Part shown: one piece after another, positions 24,475-33,410 of the stretch | Layout of the letters: every line of letters starts with the position of its first letter | Numbering within the stretch: position 1 is the first letter of the stretch | Source: Escherichia ruysiae | GTDB taxonomy: Bacteria; Pseudomonadota; Gammaproteobacteria; Enterobacterales; Enterobacteriaceae | Strand: one strand, 5' to 3' | NCBI RefSeq assembly: GCF_902498915.1 | Contig: NZ_CABVLQ010000001.1 | Length of the DNA: 64,000 nt | Notes under the pieces: generated by a model | What the model was told of the DNA's origin: nothing | The model's database searches: none | What the model saw: only the letters and a program-made list of their open reading frames with translations | Program-made: the position numbers and the translations under genes

Positions 24475-26907
24475 ATGACAACACTGAAACTGGACACGCT
24501 CAGCGACCGCATTAAAGCGCACAAAAATGCGCTGGTGCATATTGTGAAACCGCCGGTCTGTACCGAGCGCGCACAGCACTATACCGAGATGTATCAACAA
24601 CATCTCGATAAGCCGATCCCGGTTCGTCGCGCGCTGGCGCTGGCGCATCACCTGGCGAATCGCACCATCTGGATCAAACACGATGAGTTGATCATCGGCA
24701 ACCAGGCAAGCGAAGTTCGCGCCGCGCCAATCTTCCCGGAATATACCGTGTCGTGGATCGAAAAAGAGATTGATGATCTGGCCGATCGTCCCGGCGCGGG
24801 TTTTGCGGTGAGCGAAGAGAACAAACGCGTTCTGCATGAAGTGTGCCCGTGGTGGCGCGGTCAGACCGTACAGGATCGCTGCTACGGCATGTTTACCGAT
24901 GAGCAAAAAGGCCTGCTGGCGACCGGTATTATCAAAGCAGAAGGCAATATGACCTCCGGCGATGCACACCTGGCGGTCAATTTCCCGCTGCTGCTGGAAA
25001 AAGGGCTTGATGGTCTGCGCGAGAAAGTGGCGGAGCGTCGCTCGCGTATCAACCTGACTGTGCTGGAAGATTTGCACGGCGAGCAGTTCCTGAAAGCGAT
25101 TGATATCGTGCTGGTTGCAGTCAGTGAACATATTGAACGTTTCGCTGCCCTGGCGCGTGAAATGGCAGCCACCGAAACCCGCGAAAGCCGTCGCGATGAA
25201 CTGCTGGCAATGGCAGAAAATTGCGACCTTATCGCCCACCAGCCGCCGCAGACGTTCTGGCAGGCGCTGCAACTGTGCTACTTCATCCAGTTGATTTTAC
25301 AGATCGAATCTAACGGTCACTCGGTGTCGTTTGGTCGTATGGACCAGTATCTCTATCCGTACTATCGCCGCGACGTTGAACTGAACCAGACGCTGGATCG
25401 CGAACACGCCATCGAGATGCTGCATAGCTGCTGGCTGAAACTGCTTGAGGTGAACAAGATCCGCTCAGGCTCGCACTCGAAAGCCTCTGCGGGAAGTCCG
25501 CTGTATCAGAACGTCACCATTGGCGGGCAAAATCTGGTTGATGGTCAGCCGATGGACGCAGTGAATCCGCTCTCTTACGCGATCCTGGAATCCTGCGGTC
25601 GTCTGCGCTCCACTCAGCCTAACCTCAGCGTGCGTTACCATGCGGGAATGAGTAACGATTTCCTCGACGCCTGCGTACAGGTGATCCGCTGCGGCTTCGG
25701 GATGCCAGCGTTCAACAACGACGAAATCGTGATCCCGGAATTTATTAAACTCGGTATTGAACCGCAGGACGCTTACGACTACGCAGCGATTGGTTGTATC
25801 GAAACCGCCGTCGGCGGCAAATGGGGCTATCGCTGCACCGGCATGAGCTTTATCAACTTCGCCCGCGTGATGCTGGCGGCGCTGGAAGGCGGTCGTGATG
25901 CCACCAGCGGCAACGTGTTCCTGCCGCAAGAAAAAGCGTTGTCAGCGGGTAACTTCAACAACTTCGATGAAGTAATGGACGCGTGGGATACGCAAATCCG
26001 TTACTACACCCGCAAATCGATCGAAATCGAATATGTGGTCGACACCATGCTGGAAGAGAACGTGCACGATATTCTCTGCTCGGCGCTGGTGGATGACTGC
26101 ATTGAGCGAGCGAAAAGTATCAAGCAAGGCGGCGCGAAATATGACTGGGTTTCTGGCCTGCAGGTGGGCATTGCCAACCTCGGCAACAGCCTGGCGGCAG
26201 TGAAGAAACTGGTATTTGAACAGGGCGCGATTGGTCAACAACAACTGGCTGCCGCGCTGGCGGATGACTTCGATGGCCTGACTCATGAGCAGTTGCGTCA
26301 GCGTCTGATTAACGGCGCGCCGAAGTATGGCAACGACGATGATAGCGTCGATACGCTGCTGGCTCGCGCCTATCAGACCTATATTGACGAACTGAAGCAG
26401 TTCCACAACCCGCGCTACGGTCGTGGTCCGGTTGGCGGCAACTATTACGCAGGTACGTCGTCTATCTCCGCTAACGTACCGTTTGGCGCGCAAACAATGG
26501 CAACGCCGGACGGACGTAAAGCACATACCCCGCTGGCGGAAGGCGCAAGCCCGGCTTCCGGTACTGACCATCTCGGCCCAACGGCGGTCATTGGCTCGGT
26601 GGGTAAACTGCCTACCGCAGCGATTCTCGGCGGTGTATTGCTCAACCAGAAACTAAACCCGGCGACGCTGGAGAACGAATCTGACAAGCAGAAACTGATG
26701 ATCCTGCTGCGTACCTTCTTCGAAGTGCATAAAGGCTGGCATATTCAGTACAACATCGTTTCCCGCGAAACGCTGCTGGAAGCGAAAAAACATCCGGATC
26801 AGTACCGGGATCTGGTCGTGCGCGTAGCGGGCTATTCCGCCTTCTTCACCGCGCTCTCTCCAGACGCTCAGGACGATATCATCGCCCGCACCGAACACAT
26901 GCTGTAA
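24475..26907 (+). CDS. ybiW: Glycyl-radical dehydratase-like enzyme YbiW (PflF)
   Basis: This glycyl-radical enzyme of 810 aa has the thiyl-radical site C441 with E443 in the GCIE motif, typical of B12-independent glycerol or diol dehydratases rather than pyruvate formate-lyase. The radical glycine is G786 in RVAGYS near the C-terminus. It needs the activase YbiY encoded just upstream and would work without oxygen. The substrate is unknown. fsaA and the phosphatase ybiV are nearby, suggesting C3 or sugar-phosphate metabolism. Confidence 0.93.
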   Translation: MTTLKLDTLSDRIKAHKNALVHIVKPPVCTERAQHYTEMYQQHLDKPIPVRRALALAHHLANRTIWIKHDELIIGNQASEVRAAPIFPEYTVSWIEKEIDDLADRPGAGFAVSEENKRVLHEVCPWWRGQTVQDRCYGMFTDEQKGLLATGIIKAEGNMTSGDAHLAVNFPLLLEKGLDGLREKVAERRSRINLTVLEDLHGEQFLKAIDIVLVAVSEHIERFAALAREMAATETRESRRDELLAMAENCDLIAHQPPQTFWQALQLCYFIQLILQIESNGHSVSFGRMDQYLYPYYRRDVELNQTLDREHAIEMLHSCWLKLLEVNKIRSGSHSKASAGSPLYQNVTIGGQNLVDGQPMDAVNPLSYAILESCGRLRSTQPNLSVRYHAGMSNDFLDACVQVIRCGFGMPAFNNDEIVIPEFIKLGIEPQDAYDYAAIGCIETAVGGKWGYRCTGMSFINFARVMLAALEGGRDATSGNVFLPQEKALSAGNFNNFDEVMDAWDTQIRYYTRKSIEIEYVVDTMLEENVHDILCSALVDDCIERAKSIKQGGAKYDWVSGLQVGIANLGNSLAAVKKLVFEQGAIGQQQLAAALADDFDGLTHEQLRQRLINGAPKYGNDDDSVDTLLARAYQTYIDELKQFHNPRYGRGPVGGNYYAGTSSISANVPFGAQTMATPDGRKAHTPLAEGASPASGTDHLGPTAVIGSVGKLPTAAILGGVLLNQKLNPATLENESDKQKLMILLRTFFEVHKGWHIQYNIVSRETLLEAKKHPDQYRDLVVRVAGYSAFFTALSPDAQDDIIARTEHML

Positions 26908-26914
26908 TCCCCTC

Positions 26915-26936
26915 AGCCCGGCGTCACCGCCGGGCT
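26915..26936 (+). terminator. Hairpin after ybiW
   Basis: AGCCCGGCG (26915-26923) and CGCCGGGCT (26928-26936) form a perfect 9-bp stem with a 4-nt loop, 7 bases after the stop. AAAA rather than T follows, so it may protect the RNA end or terminate imperfectly. Confidence 0.55.
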
Positions 26937-26965
26937 AAAACATTCACGAAATCAATTTTACTCTC

Positions 26966-26981
26966 GCTTTCATTCGAAATT
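26966..26981. promoter_or_regulatory. Palindrome copy 2 (ybiV)
   Basis: GCTTTCATTCGAAATT matches copy 1 at 14 of 16 positions and keeps the CTTTC-ATT-CGAAA core. It lies 66 bases upstream of the ybiV start. Confidence 0.55.
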
Positions 26982-27047
26982 AGTTTGTGCTCCGCATCAC
27001 ATTGTCATTACACTGTGGCGTTTGCATTCATTGCCGGGAGCACTTTT

Positions 27048-27863
27048 ATGACTGTAAAAGTTATCGTTTGCGATATGGACGGTACTTTTCTTAACGACGC
27101 CAAAATGTACAACCAGTCACGTTTTATGGCGCAGTATCAGGAACTGAAAAAGCGCGATATTGAGTTCGTTGTCGCCAGTGGTAACCAGTATTACCAGCTT
27201 ATTTCCTTCTTTCCTGAGCTAAAAGATGAGATCTCTTTTGTCGCGGAAAACGGCGCGCTGGTCTACGAACATGGCAAGCAGTTGTTCCACGGCGAACTGA
27301 CCCGGCATGAATCCAGGATTGTCATTGGGGAACTGCTGAAAGATAAACAACTCAATTTTGTCGCCTGTGGTCTGCAAAGCGCATACATCAGTGAAAATGC
27401 GCCGGAAGCATTCGTCGCACTGATGGAAAAACACTACCATCGGCTGAAACCTGTGAAGGATTACCAGGAGATTGATGACGTGCTTTTCAAGTTTTCGCTC
27501 AACCTGCCGGATGAACAAATCCCGCTGGTTGTCGACAAACTGCACGTTGCGCTCGATGGCATTATGAAACCTGTCACCAGTGGCGCGGGTTTTATCGACC
27601 TGATTATTCCCGGCCTGCATAAAGCAAATGGTATTTCGCGGTTGTTAAAACGCTGGGGTCTATCGCCGCAAAATGTGGTAGCGATTGGCGACAGCGGTAA
27701 CGACGCAGAGATGCTTAAAATGGCGCATTATTCCTTTGCGATGGGCAATGCTGCGGAAAACATTAAACAAATCGCCCGTTACGCTACCGATGATAATAAT
27801 CATGAAGGCGCGCTGAATGTGATTCAGGCGGTGCTGGATAGCTCCGCTCCTTTCAATAAGTAA
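27048..27863 (+). CDS. ybiV: Sugar phosphatase YbiV (HAD superfamily)
   Basis: This Cof-type HAD phosphatase of 271 aa has nucleophile and acid residues D9 and D11 in CDMDGT, a C2 cap domain, and GDSGND near residue 215 for Mg2+. The E. coli enzyme removes phosphate from sugar phosphates such as ribose 5-phosphate and fructose 1-phosphate. The frame is open 21 codons further upstream, but the ATG at 27048 is the family start and follows GGGAGCAC. Confidence 0.95.
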   Translation: MTVKVIVCDMDGTFLNDAKMYNQSRFMAQYQELKKRDIEFVVASGNQYYQLISFFPELKDEISFVAENGALVYEHGKQLFHGELTRHESRIVIGELLKDKQLNFVACGLQSAYISENAPEAFVALMEKHYHRLKPVKDYQEIDDVLFKFSLNLPDEQIPLVVDKLHVALDGIMKPVTSGAGFIDLIIPGLHKANGISRLLKRWGLSPQNVVAIGDSGNDAEMLKMAHYSFAMGNAAENIKQIARYATDDNNHEGALNVIQAVLDSSAPFNK

Positions 27864-27873
27864 TCTTCTCCCG

Positions 27874-27906
27874 GCCGGAGCGACCGTTCCGGCATCTCTC
27901 TTTTTT
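27874..27906 (+). terminator. Terminator after ybiV
   Basis: GCCGGA (27874-27879) pairs with TCCGGC (27888-27893), followed by ATCTCTC and TTTTTT. Confidence 0.65.
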
Positions 27907-27986
27907 GCTCACTTTGTGTACTGACTCAAGATTTTTATCTTGCGTTAACTTATTTTTAACTTAAAGTATCAATCGTAACTATTTTT

Positions 27987-28002
27987 ACTTTCGAACGAAA
28001 GT
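27987..28002. promoter_or_regulatory. Palindrome copy 3 (ybiU)
   Basis: ACTTTCGAACGAAAGT is a 16-bp palindrome with 7-bp perfect arms around AA. It matches the reverse complement of copy 1 at 15 of 16 positions and ends 12 bases before the ybiU start. A repressor bound here would block transcription or initiation. Confidence 0.6.
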
Positions 28003-28014
28003 TGCGAGGTTGAT

Positions 28015-29274
28015 ATGACTTTTACCTATGAGACGCTGCCAACAGATGCGAAAACGGCTATCCGTGAAATGAAAGCGAAGCTGCGACAACAGATCGGCGA
28101 TGTACAACAGGTCTTCGAAAAACTCTCTGCAAAAATCGAAGCGCGTGTAGCAGAAATAGACGCACTGAAAGCGCAAGGATTGCCGGTTTGGCCGGAAGTT
28201 CCTTATAGCGACATTGCAGCAGGTACAGTGAGTGAAGCCACGCGCAATGAGATAAAACGTCGCGGTTGCGCGGTAATAAAAGGCAATTTCCCCCGCGAGC
28301 AGGCGCTGGCGTGGGATCGCGCAATGCTCAACTACCTTGATGCCAATCACTTTGATGATGTGTATAAAGGTCCCGGTGACAGCTTTTTCGGCTCGCTGGA
28401 GGCGTCTCGCCCCGAAATCTATCCCATTTACTGGTCACAGCCACAGATGCAGGCGCGGCAGAGCGACAATATGGCTGCGGTGCAATCTTTCCTTAACCGT
28501 CTGTGGAAGTCTGAAAGCAACGGCAAACAATGGTTTGATCCCGATGTCAGCGTGATCTATCCAGACAGGATCCGCCGCCGCCCACCGGGCACGACGTCCA
28601 AAGGTCTGGGGGCACACACTGATTCTGGCGCACTGGAACGCTGGTTATTACCTGCTTATCAGCGCGTTTTTGCCCATGTTTTCAACGGTAATTTTGATGA
28701 TTACGATCCGTGGGATGCCGCACACCGTACCGAAGTAGAAGAATACACCGTCGATAACACCACCAAATGTTCGGTGTTCCGCACGTTCCAGGGCTGGACG
28801 GCACTTTCCGATATGTTACCAGGCCAGGGATTGTTACACGTGGTGCCGATCCCGGAAGCGATGGCATACGTTCTGCTGCGTCCGTTGCTGGATGACGTAC
28901 CGGACGACGAGCTGTGCGGTGTTGCGCCTGGTAAAGTTCTGCCTGTTTCAGAGAAATGGCATCCCTTATTGATGAAAGCACTAACGTCAATTCCGGCAAT
29001 AACAGCGGGGGATTCTGTCTGGTGGCACTGCGATGTGATCCACTGTGTCGCACCGGTAGACAATCAACAGGGCTGGGGGAATGTGATGTATATTCCTGCC
29101 GCGCCGATGTGCGAGAAAAACCGGGTTTATGCGCACAAGGTCAGGAAAGCACTGGAAAAAGGTGCATCGCCGGGAGACTTCCCACGGGAAGATTATGAAA
29201 CAAACTGGCAAGGCCGATTTACACTGGAAGATCTGAACGTTCACGGTAAACGCGCGCTGGGCATGGATGTTTGA
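28015..29274 (+). CDS. ybiU: DUF1479 protein YbiU, predicted Fe(II)/2-oxoglutarate dioxygenase
   Basis: This 419-aa protein of the DUF1479 family is predicted to have a double-stranded beta-helix dioxygenase fold. H201 and D203 (GLGAHTDSG) look like the HxD of the iron site, and the distal histidine is probably in WWHCDVIHC near residue 345. The substrate is unknown. GAGG lies 6 bases before the ATG. The gene is monocistronic with its own palindrome just upstream. Confidence 0.9.
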   Translation: MTFTYETLPTDAKTAIREMKAKLRQQIGDVQQVFEKLSAKIEARVAEIDALKAQGLPVWPEVPYSDIAAGTVSEATRNEIKRRGCAVIKGNFPREQALAWDRAMLNYLDANHFDDVYKGPGDSFFGSLEASRPEIYPIYWSQPQMQARQSDNMAAVQSFLNRLWKSESNGKQWFDPDVSVIYPDRIRRRPPGTTSKGLGAHTDSGALERWLLPAYQRVFAHVFNGNFDDYDPWDAAHRTEVEEYTVDNTTKCSVFRTFQGWTALSDMLPGQGLLHVVPIPEAMAYVLLRPLLDDVPDDELCGVAPGKVLPVSEKWHPLLMKALTSIPAITAGDSVWWHCDVIHCVAPVDNQQGWGNVMYIPAAPMCEKNRVYAHKVRKALEKGASPGDFPREDYETNWQGRFTLEDLNVHGKRALGMDV

Positions 29275-29363
29275 GAAGTTATGGATTAGTGGAAGTGAAT
29301 TGATGTGAGGTTAAGAAAGAAGGTTCGATGTTGCTCAGATTGCTGACAAAGTGCGCTTTGTTC

Positions 29364-29448
29364 ATGCCGGATGCGGCGTTAACGCCTTATCCTGCCTACA
29401 AAGTCCTGAAGATTCAATATATTGCAGGTACTGCGTAGGCCTGATAGC
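29364..29448. repeat. REP elements between ybiU and ybiT
   Basis: ATGCCGGATGCGGCGTTAAC (29364-29383) continues into CGCCTTATCCTGCCTAC, a canonical REP. A second partial unit, GCGTAGGCCTGATAG (29435-29449), is inverted. Together they form a small BIME between convergent genes. Confidence 0.8.
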
Positions 29449-29466
29449 AATCTTGTATTTGTCATC

Positions 29467-29493
29467 AGTAGCCCTGACATAACCAGGGCTACT
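29467..29493. terminator. Stem-loop between ybiU and ybiT
   Basis: AGTAGCCCTG (29467-29476) and CAGGGCTACT (29484-29493) form a perfect 10-bp stem with a 7-nt loop, 9 bases from the ybiT stop. No long T-run follows on either strand, so it is probably a weak terminator for ybiT. Confidence 0.55.
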
Positions 29494-29502
29494 GACTATA
29501 AC

Positions 29503-31095
29503 TTACTCGATTCCTTTACTACGCAGGTAATCTTCGTAATTACCGCTAAAGTCAATCACGCGTTCCGGCGTGATTTCCAGAATACGGGTCGCCAGGGAGC
29601 TTACAAACTCACGGTCGTGAGAAACAAAAATCAGCGTGCCCTGATACAGTTCCAGCGCCATGTTAAGCGACTCGATGGATTCCATGTCCAGGTGGTTGGT
29701 CGGTTCGTCCATGATCAGAATGTTCGGTTTCTGCATCATTAACTTACCAAACAGCATACGGCCTTTTTCACCACCGGAAAGCACTTTAGCAGGCTTTTTG
29801 ATGTCGTCCTGGCTGAACAACAAACGACCGAGAATGCTGCGTACCGCCTGCTCGTCATCGCCTTCCTGCTTCCACTGACTCATCCATTCAAACACGGTCA
29901 GGTCATTATCGAACTCATATTCGTGATCCTGCGCGTAGTAACCAATGCGCGCGTTCTCTGACCATTTTACGGTGCCACTATCCGGTTCCAGATCACCCAC
30001 CAGCGTTTTCAGCAAAGTCGATTTACCGACGCCGTTGGTGCCGAGTACCGCCAGCTTTTCACCCACTTCCAGCAGCAGGTTGAGATTTTTAAACAGTGGA
30101 CCGTTATCAAACCCCTTGGTCAGCCCTTCCACTTCCAGCGCGTTACGGAACAGTTTCTTATCCTGCTCGAAACGGATGAACGGGTTCTGACGGCTGGAGG
30201 CTTTCACCTCTTCCAGTTTGATTTTATCAATCTGGCGCGCGCGCGAAGTTGCCTGGCGAGATTTCGAGGCATTGGCGCTAAAGCGGCTAACGAAAGATTG
30301 CAGCTCAGCAATCTGCGCTTTCTTCTTGGCGTTATCAGCCAGCAGACGCTCACGCGCCTGGGTCGCCGCCGTCATGTACTCATCGTAGTTGCCCGGATAA
30401 ACGCGCAGCTCGCCGTAATCCAGATCCGCCATGTGGGTACAAACCATATTAAGGAAGTGACGGTCGTGCGAGATGATGATCATGGTACTGTCACGCTCGT
30501 TCAGCACCTGCTCCAGCCAGCGAATGGTATCGATGTCCAGGTTGTTGGTTGGTTCGTCGAGCAAGAGAATGTCTGGATCAGCAAACAGCGCCTGCGCCAG
30601 CAGCACACGCAGCTTCCAGCCAGGAGCAACTTCACTCATCGGGCCGTAGTGTTGTTCCACTGGAATTCCCACACCAAGCAACAGCTCACCGGCGCGCGCT
30701 TCCGCAGAGTAACCGTCCATTTCGCCGTATTTCACTTCCAGATCGGCAACTTTATAGCCATCTTCTTCGCTCATTTCCGGCAAAGCATAGATGCGGTCGC
30801 GCTCCTGCTTCACTTCCCACAACTCTTTATGCCCCATGATCACCGTATCCAGCACGGTGAACTCTTCAAAGGCAAATTGATCCTGACGTAGCTTACCAAT
30901 GCGCTCGTTGGGATCGAGGGAAACGTTACCCAGCGTCGGCTCTAAGTCGCCGCCGAGGATCTTCATAAAGGTGGATTTACCACTACCGTTCGCGCCAATC
31001 AGGCCGTAACGGTTGCCGCCGCCAAATTTGACGGAAATGTTTTCAAACAACGGCTTACTGCCGAACTGCATGGTGACGTTACTGGAAACTAACAC
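29503..31095 (-). CDS. ybiT: ABC-F family ATPase YbiT
   Basis: This soluble tandem ABC protein of 530 aa has Walker A motifs GANGSGKST and GTNGVGKST, signature motifs in both halves and a charged linker (about 240-310). It lacks membrane segments. ABC-F proteins act on the ribosome rather than in transport; YbiT is one of the four E. coli members, with EttA, Uup and YheS. It is monocistronic and diverges from ldtB. Confidence 0.95.
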   Translation of the reverse strand: MLVSSNVTMQFGSKPLFENISVKFGGGNRYGLIGANGSGKSTFMKILGGDLEPTLGNVSLDPNERIGKLRQDQFAFEEFTVLDTVIMGHKELWEVKQERDRIYALPEMSEEDGYKVADLEVKYGEMDGYSAEARAGELLLGVGIPVEQHYGPMSEVAPGWKLRVLLAQALFADPDILLLDEPTNNLDIDTIRWLEQVLNERDSTMIIISHDRHFLNMVCTHMADLDYGELRVYPGNYDEYMTAATQARERLLADNAKKKAQIAELQSFVSRFSANASKSRQATSRARQIDKIKLEEVKASSRQNPFIRFEQDKKLFRNALEVEGLTKGFDNGPLFKNLNLLLEVGEKLAVLGTNGVGKSTLLKTLVGDLEPDSGTVKWSENARIGYYAQDHEYEFDNDLTVFEWMSQWKQEGDDEQAVRSILGRLLFSQDDIKKPAKVLSGGEKGRMLFGKLMMQKPNILIMDEPTNHLDMESIESLNMALELYQGTLIFVSHDREFVSSLATRILEITPERVIDFSGNYEDYLRSKGIE

Positions 31096-31313
31096 AGGCG
31101 TATCCTGAAAAGAGATATGACAAACCGCGCATTATGCCATAAGTCTGAAAGAAGATCCCGTCCCCCGCTTAAGGTCTACACTCTTCCCAAAGGCAAAAAA
31201 TGTGATTTAGTACACATCTGATTTCACTGTTAGCTGGAATGAACATATAATGCGCTTCCAATACTCTAATATTCTCAACCTAATGGCCTGCCAGGCACGA
31301 AATCTCGCTTAAC

Positions 31314-32234
31314 ATGAATATGAAATTGAAAACGTTATTCGCAGCGGCCTTCGCTGTTGTCGGCTTTTGCAGTACCGCTTCAGCGGTAACTTATCCTCTG
31401 CCAACCGACGGGAGTCGCCTGGTTGGTCAGAATCAGGTGATCACTATCCCTGAAGGTAACACTCAGCCGCTGGAGTACTTTGCGGCGGAGTATCAGATGG
31501 GGCTTTCCAATATGATGGAAGCGAACCCTGGTGTGGATACCTTCCTGCCGAAAGGCGGCACCGTACTGAATATTCCGCAGCAACTGATCCTGCCGGACAC
31601 TGTTCATGAAGGCATTGTGATTAACAGCGCAGAGATGCGTCTGTATTACTATCCGAAAGGAACTAACACCGTTATCGTACTGCCGATCGGCATTGGTCAG
31701 TTAGGCAAAGACACACCTATCAACTGGACCACCAAAGTAGAGCGTAAGAAAGCAGGCCCGACCTGGACGCCGACCGCTAAAATGCATGCAGAATACCGCG
31801 CTGCGGGCGAACCGCTTCCGGCTGTCGTTCCGGCTGGCCCGGATAACCCGATGGGGCTGTACGCACTGTATATCGGTCGCCTGTACGCTATCCACGGCAC
31901 CAACGCCAACTTTGGTATCGGCCTGCGCGTAAGCCACGGTTGTGTGCGCCTGCGTAACGAAGACATCAAATTCCTGTTCGAGAAAGTGCCGGTCGGTACT
32001 CGCGTACAGTTTATTGATGAGCCGGTAAAAGCGACCACCGAGCCGGACGGCAGCCGTTATATTGAAGTCCATAACCCGCTGTCTACCACCGAAGCCCAAT
32101 TTGAAGGTCAGGAAATTGTGCCAATTACGCTAACCAAGAGCGTGCAGACAGTGACTGGTCAGCCGGATGTCGATCAGGCTGTTCTGGATCAGGCTATTCA
32201 AAACCGTTCCGGGATGCCGGTTCGTCTGAATTAA
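31314..32234 (+). CDS. ldtB: L,D-transpeptidase LdtB (YbiS)
   Basis: This periplasmic L,D-transpeptidase of 306 aa attaches Braun lipoprotein to meso-diaminopimelate of peptidoglycan. A signal peptide covers residues 1-24 (ending TASA). A LysM-like region (about 40-90) precedes the YkuD catalytic domain with H194 and nucleophile C210 in SHGCVRLR. The 218-base upstream region separates it from divergent ybiT. Confidence 0.97.
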   Translation: MNMKLKTLFAAAFAVVGFCSTASAVTYPLPTDGSRLVGQNQVITIPEGNTQPLEYFAAEYQMGLSNMMEANPGVDTFLPKGGTVLNIPQQLILPDTVHEGIVINSAEMRLYYYPKGTNTVIVLPIGIGQLGKDTPINWTTKVERKKAGPTWTPTAKMHAEYRAAGEPLPAVVPAGPDNPMGLYALYIGRLYAIHGTNANFGIGLRVSHGCVRLRNEDIKFLFEKVPVGTRVQFIDEPVKATTEPDGSRYIEVHNPLSTTEAQFEGQEIVPITLTKSVQTVTGQPDVDQAVLDQAIQNRSGMPVRLN

Positions 32235-32252
32235 TCTTTAAAACTTAAAGCA

Positions 32253-32281
32253 AAGGCGGACTCATAATCCGCCTTTTTTAT
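32253..32281 (+). terminator. Terminator after ldtB
   Basis: AAGGCGGA (32253-32260) and TCCGCCTT (32268-32275) form the stem, followed by TTTT, between convergent ldtB and ybiR. Confidence 0.85.
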
Positions 32282-32291
32282 TTGTCGGCTC

Positions 32292-33410
32292 TTACACTGC
32301 CGGGAACATAACTAACAAAACGTATCCTACCAGCGCCGCCCACAACAGCATCGGTATCGAATAGAGATGGAAACGCCACCAGATCCGGCGATCGTTCGCC
32401 ATCCGTAGCGCAATCAAATTTGCCAGCGATCCGGGTAATAAGCCAAAACCACCTACGTTTACCGCCCATGCCAGTAATAAAGACGGTGGTACATAATTGA
32501 GCAGCAAAATCGTGCTCGGCACGTTACTGATCACCTGCGATAAACCAATCGCCGTTAACCATAATCCGGGTTCGGATAAATGACTCACGTTACTCAACAC
32601 GCCTTGCAACGCCGGAAGCTGGGTCAGTAAATGGACGTCGATAAACATCGCCATAAACACCAGCAGCAACGTCCAGTCCACACTCAGCACCACGCGACGC
32701 GCCAGCAGCGTAAACCCCACTGCCACAATCACCAGCCCCCACAGCTCTTGTTTCAACTCCAGCGCCGTAAGGAAGACGATATACAGTCCCAGACAACTCC
32801 ACACCAGCCGTGGTTTCCACTCCGGCGTTTGCGTCCCCGTATGATATTGCAGCGCCTTTCCAGGGAAACAACACCAGCACAGCAGCAGCAATGTCAGCAT
32901 CATTGCGCCAGCCAACGGTGCCATCTGTGCAATAAAACCGGCAAACGAAAGACCCGAACGTCCCCAGATAAGGATATTTTGCGGATTACCAATCGGCGTC
33001 AGCAGCGATCCAGCATTCACTGCCAGTGCCTCAAAAATAATCAGCCGATTAACCGGGATCTCACACAGTCTTTTCAGCGTGATGGTCAGCGGGACAACAA
33101 TAAACAACGCGACATCGTTGGTCAGAAAGGTAGAAAGCAGCGCCGCCGCCAGCACCATAAACATCGCCAGCCGACGCTCAGTAGCAAAACGGCGCACCAT
33201 TTTGCGCCCAAGCACATCAAAATAACCGCTTAATTCAACACCTTTGGTCAGCAGCATCAGGCCACTTAAGGTAATGATGGTGTGCCAGTCGATAGCGCCA
33301 GGCCAGGATTTCGGCGCAAAGGGAACAAAAAAACTTAATCCGATACCAACGAGAATTAATAACTGAAAAAAGCGATCGCCTTGCAGCGTGCGTAAAAAAG
33401 GCAGGCTCAT
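32292..33410 (-). CDS. ybiR: Putative anion/cation transporter YbiR
   Basis: This inner-membrane protein of 372 aa belongs to the ArsB/NhaD (ion transporter) superfamily and has about ten hydrophobic segments. The substrate is unknown. Its start overlaps the mntR stop by 4 bases, so it is translationally coupled to the manganese regulator. Co-expression hints at a link to metal balance, but nothing in the sequence shows metal transport. Confidence 0.9.
   Translation of the reverse strand: MSLPFLRTLQGDRFFQLLILVGIGLSFFVPFAPKSWPGAIDWHTIITLSGLMLLTKGVELSGYFDVLGRKMVRRFATERRLAMFMVLAAALLSTFLTNDVALFIVVPLTITLKRLCEIPVNRLIIFEALAVNAGSLLTPIGNPQNILIWGRSGLSFAGFIAQMAPLAGAMMLTLLLLCWCCFPGKALQYHTGTQTPEWKPRLVWSCLGLYIVFLTALELKQELWGLVIVAVGFTLLARRVVLSVDWTLLLVFMAMFIDVHLLTQLPALQGVLSNVSHLSEPGLWLTAIGLSQVISNVPSTILLLNYVPPSLLLAWAVNVGGFGLLPGSLANLIALRMANDRRIWWRFHLYSIPMLLWAALVGYVLLVMFPAV

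Noticed and set aside
24370..25272. 300-codon open frame antisense to ybiY/ybiW
   Set aside because: It is a shadow of a GC-rich coding strand: the sense frame encodes a full glycyl-radical enzyme with all motifs, and the antisense product is rich in His, Arg and Gln with no recognisable family or ribosome-binding site.
25942..26571. 209-codon antisense frame inside ybiW
   Set aside because: Mirror of the conserved glycyl-radical enzyme frame with no independent support.
26423..26656. Short plus-strand frames inside ybiW
   Set aside because: Out-of-frame shadows of ybiW with no start signals.
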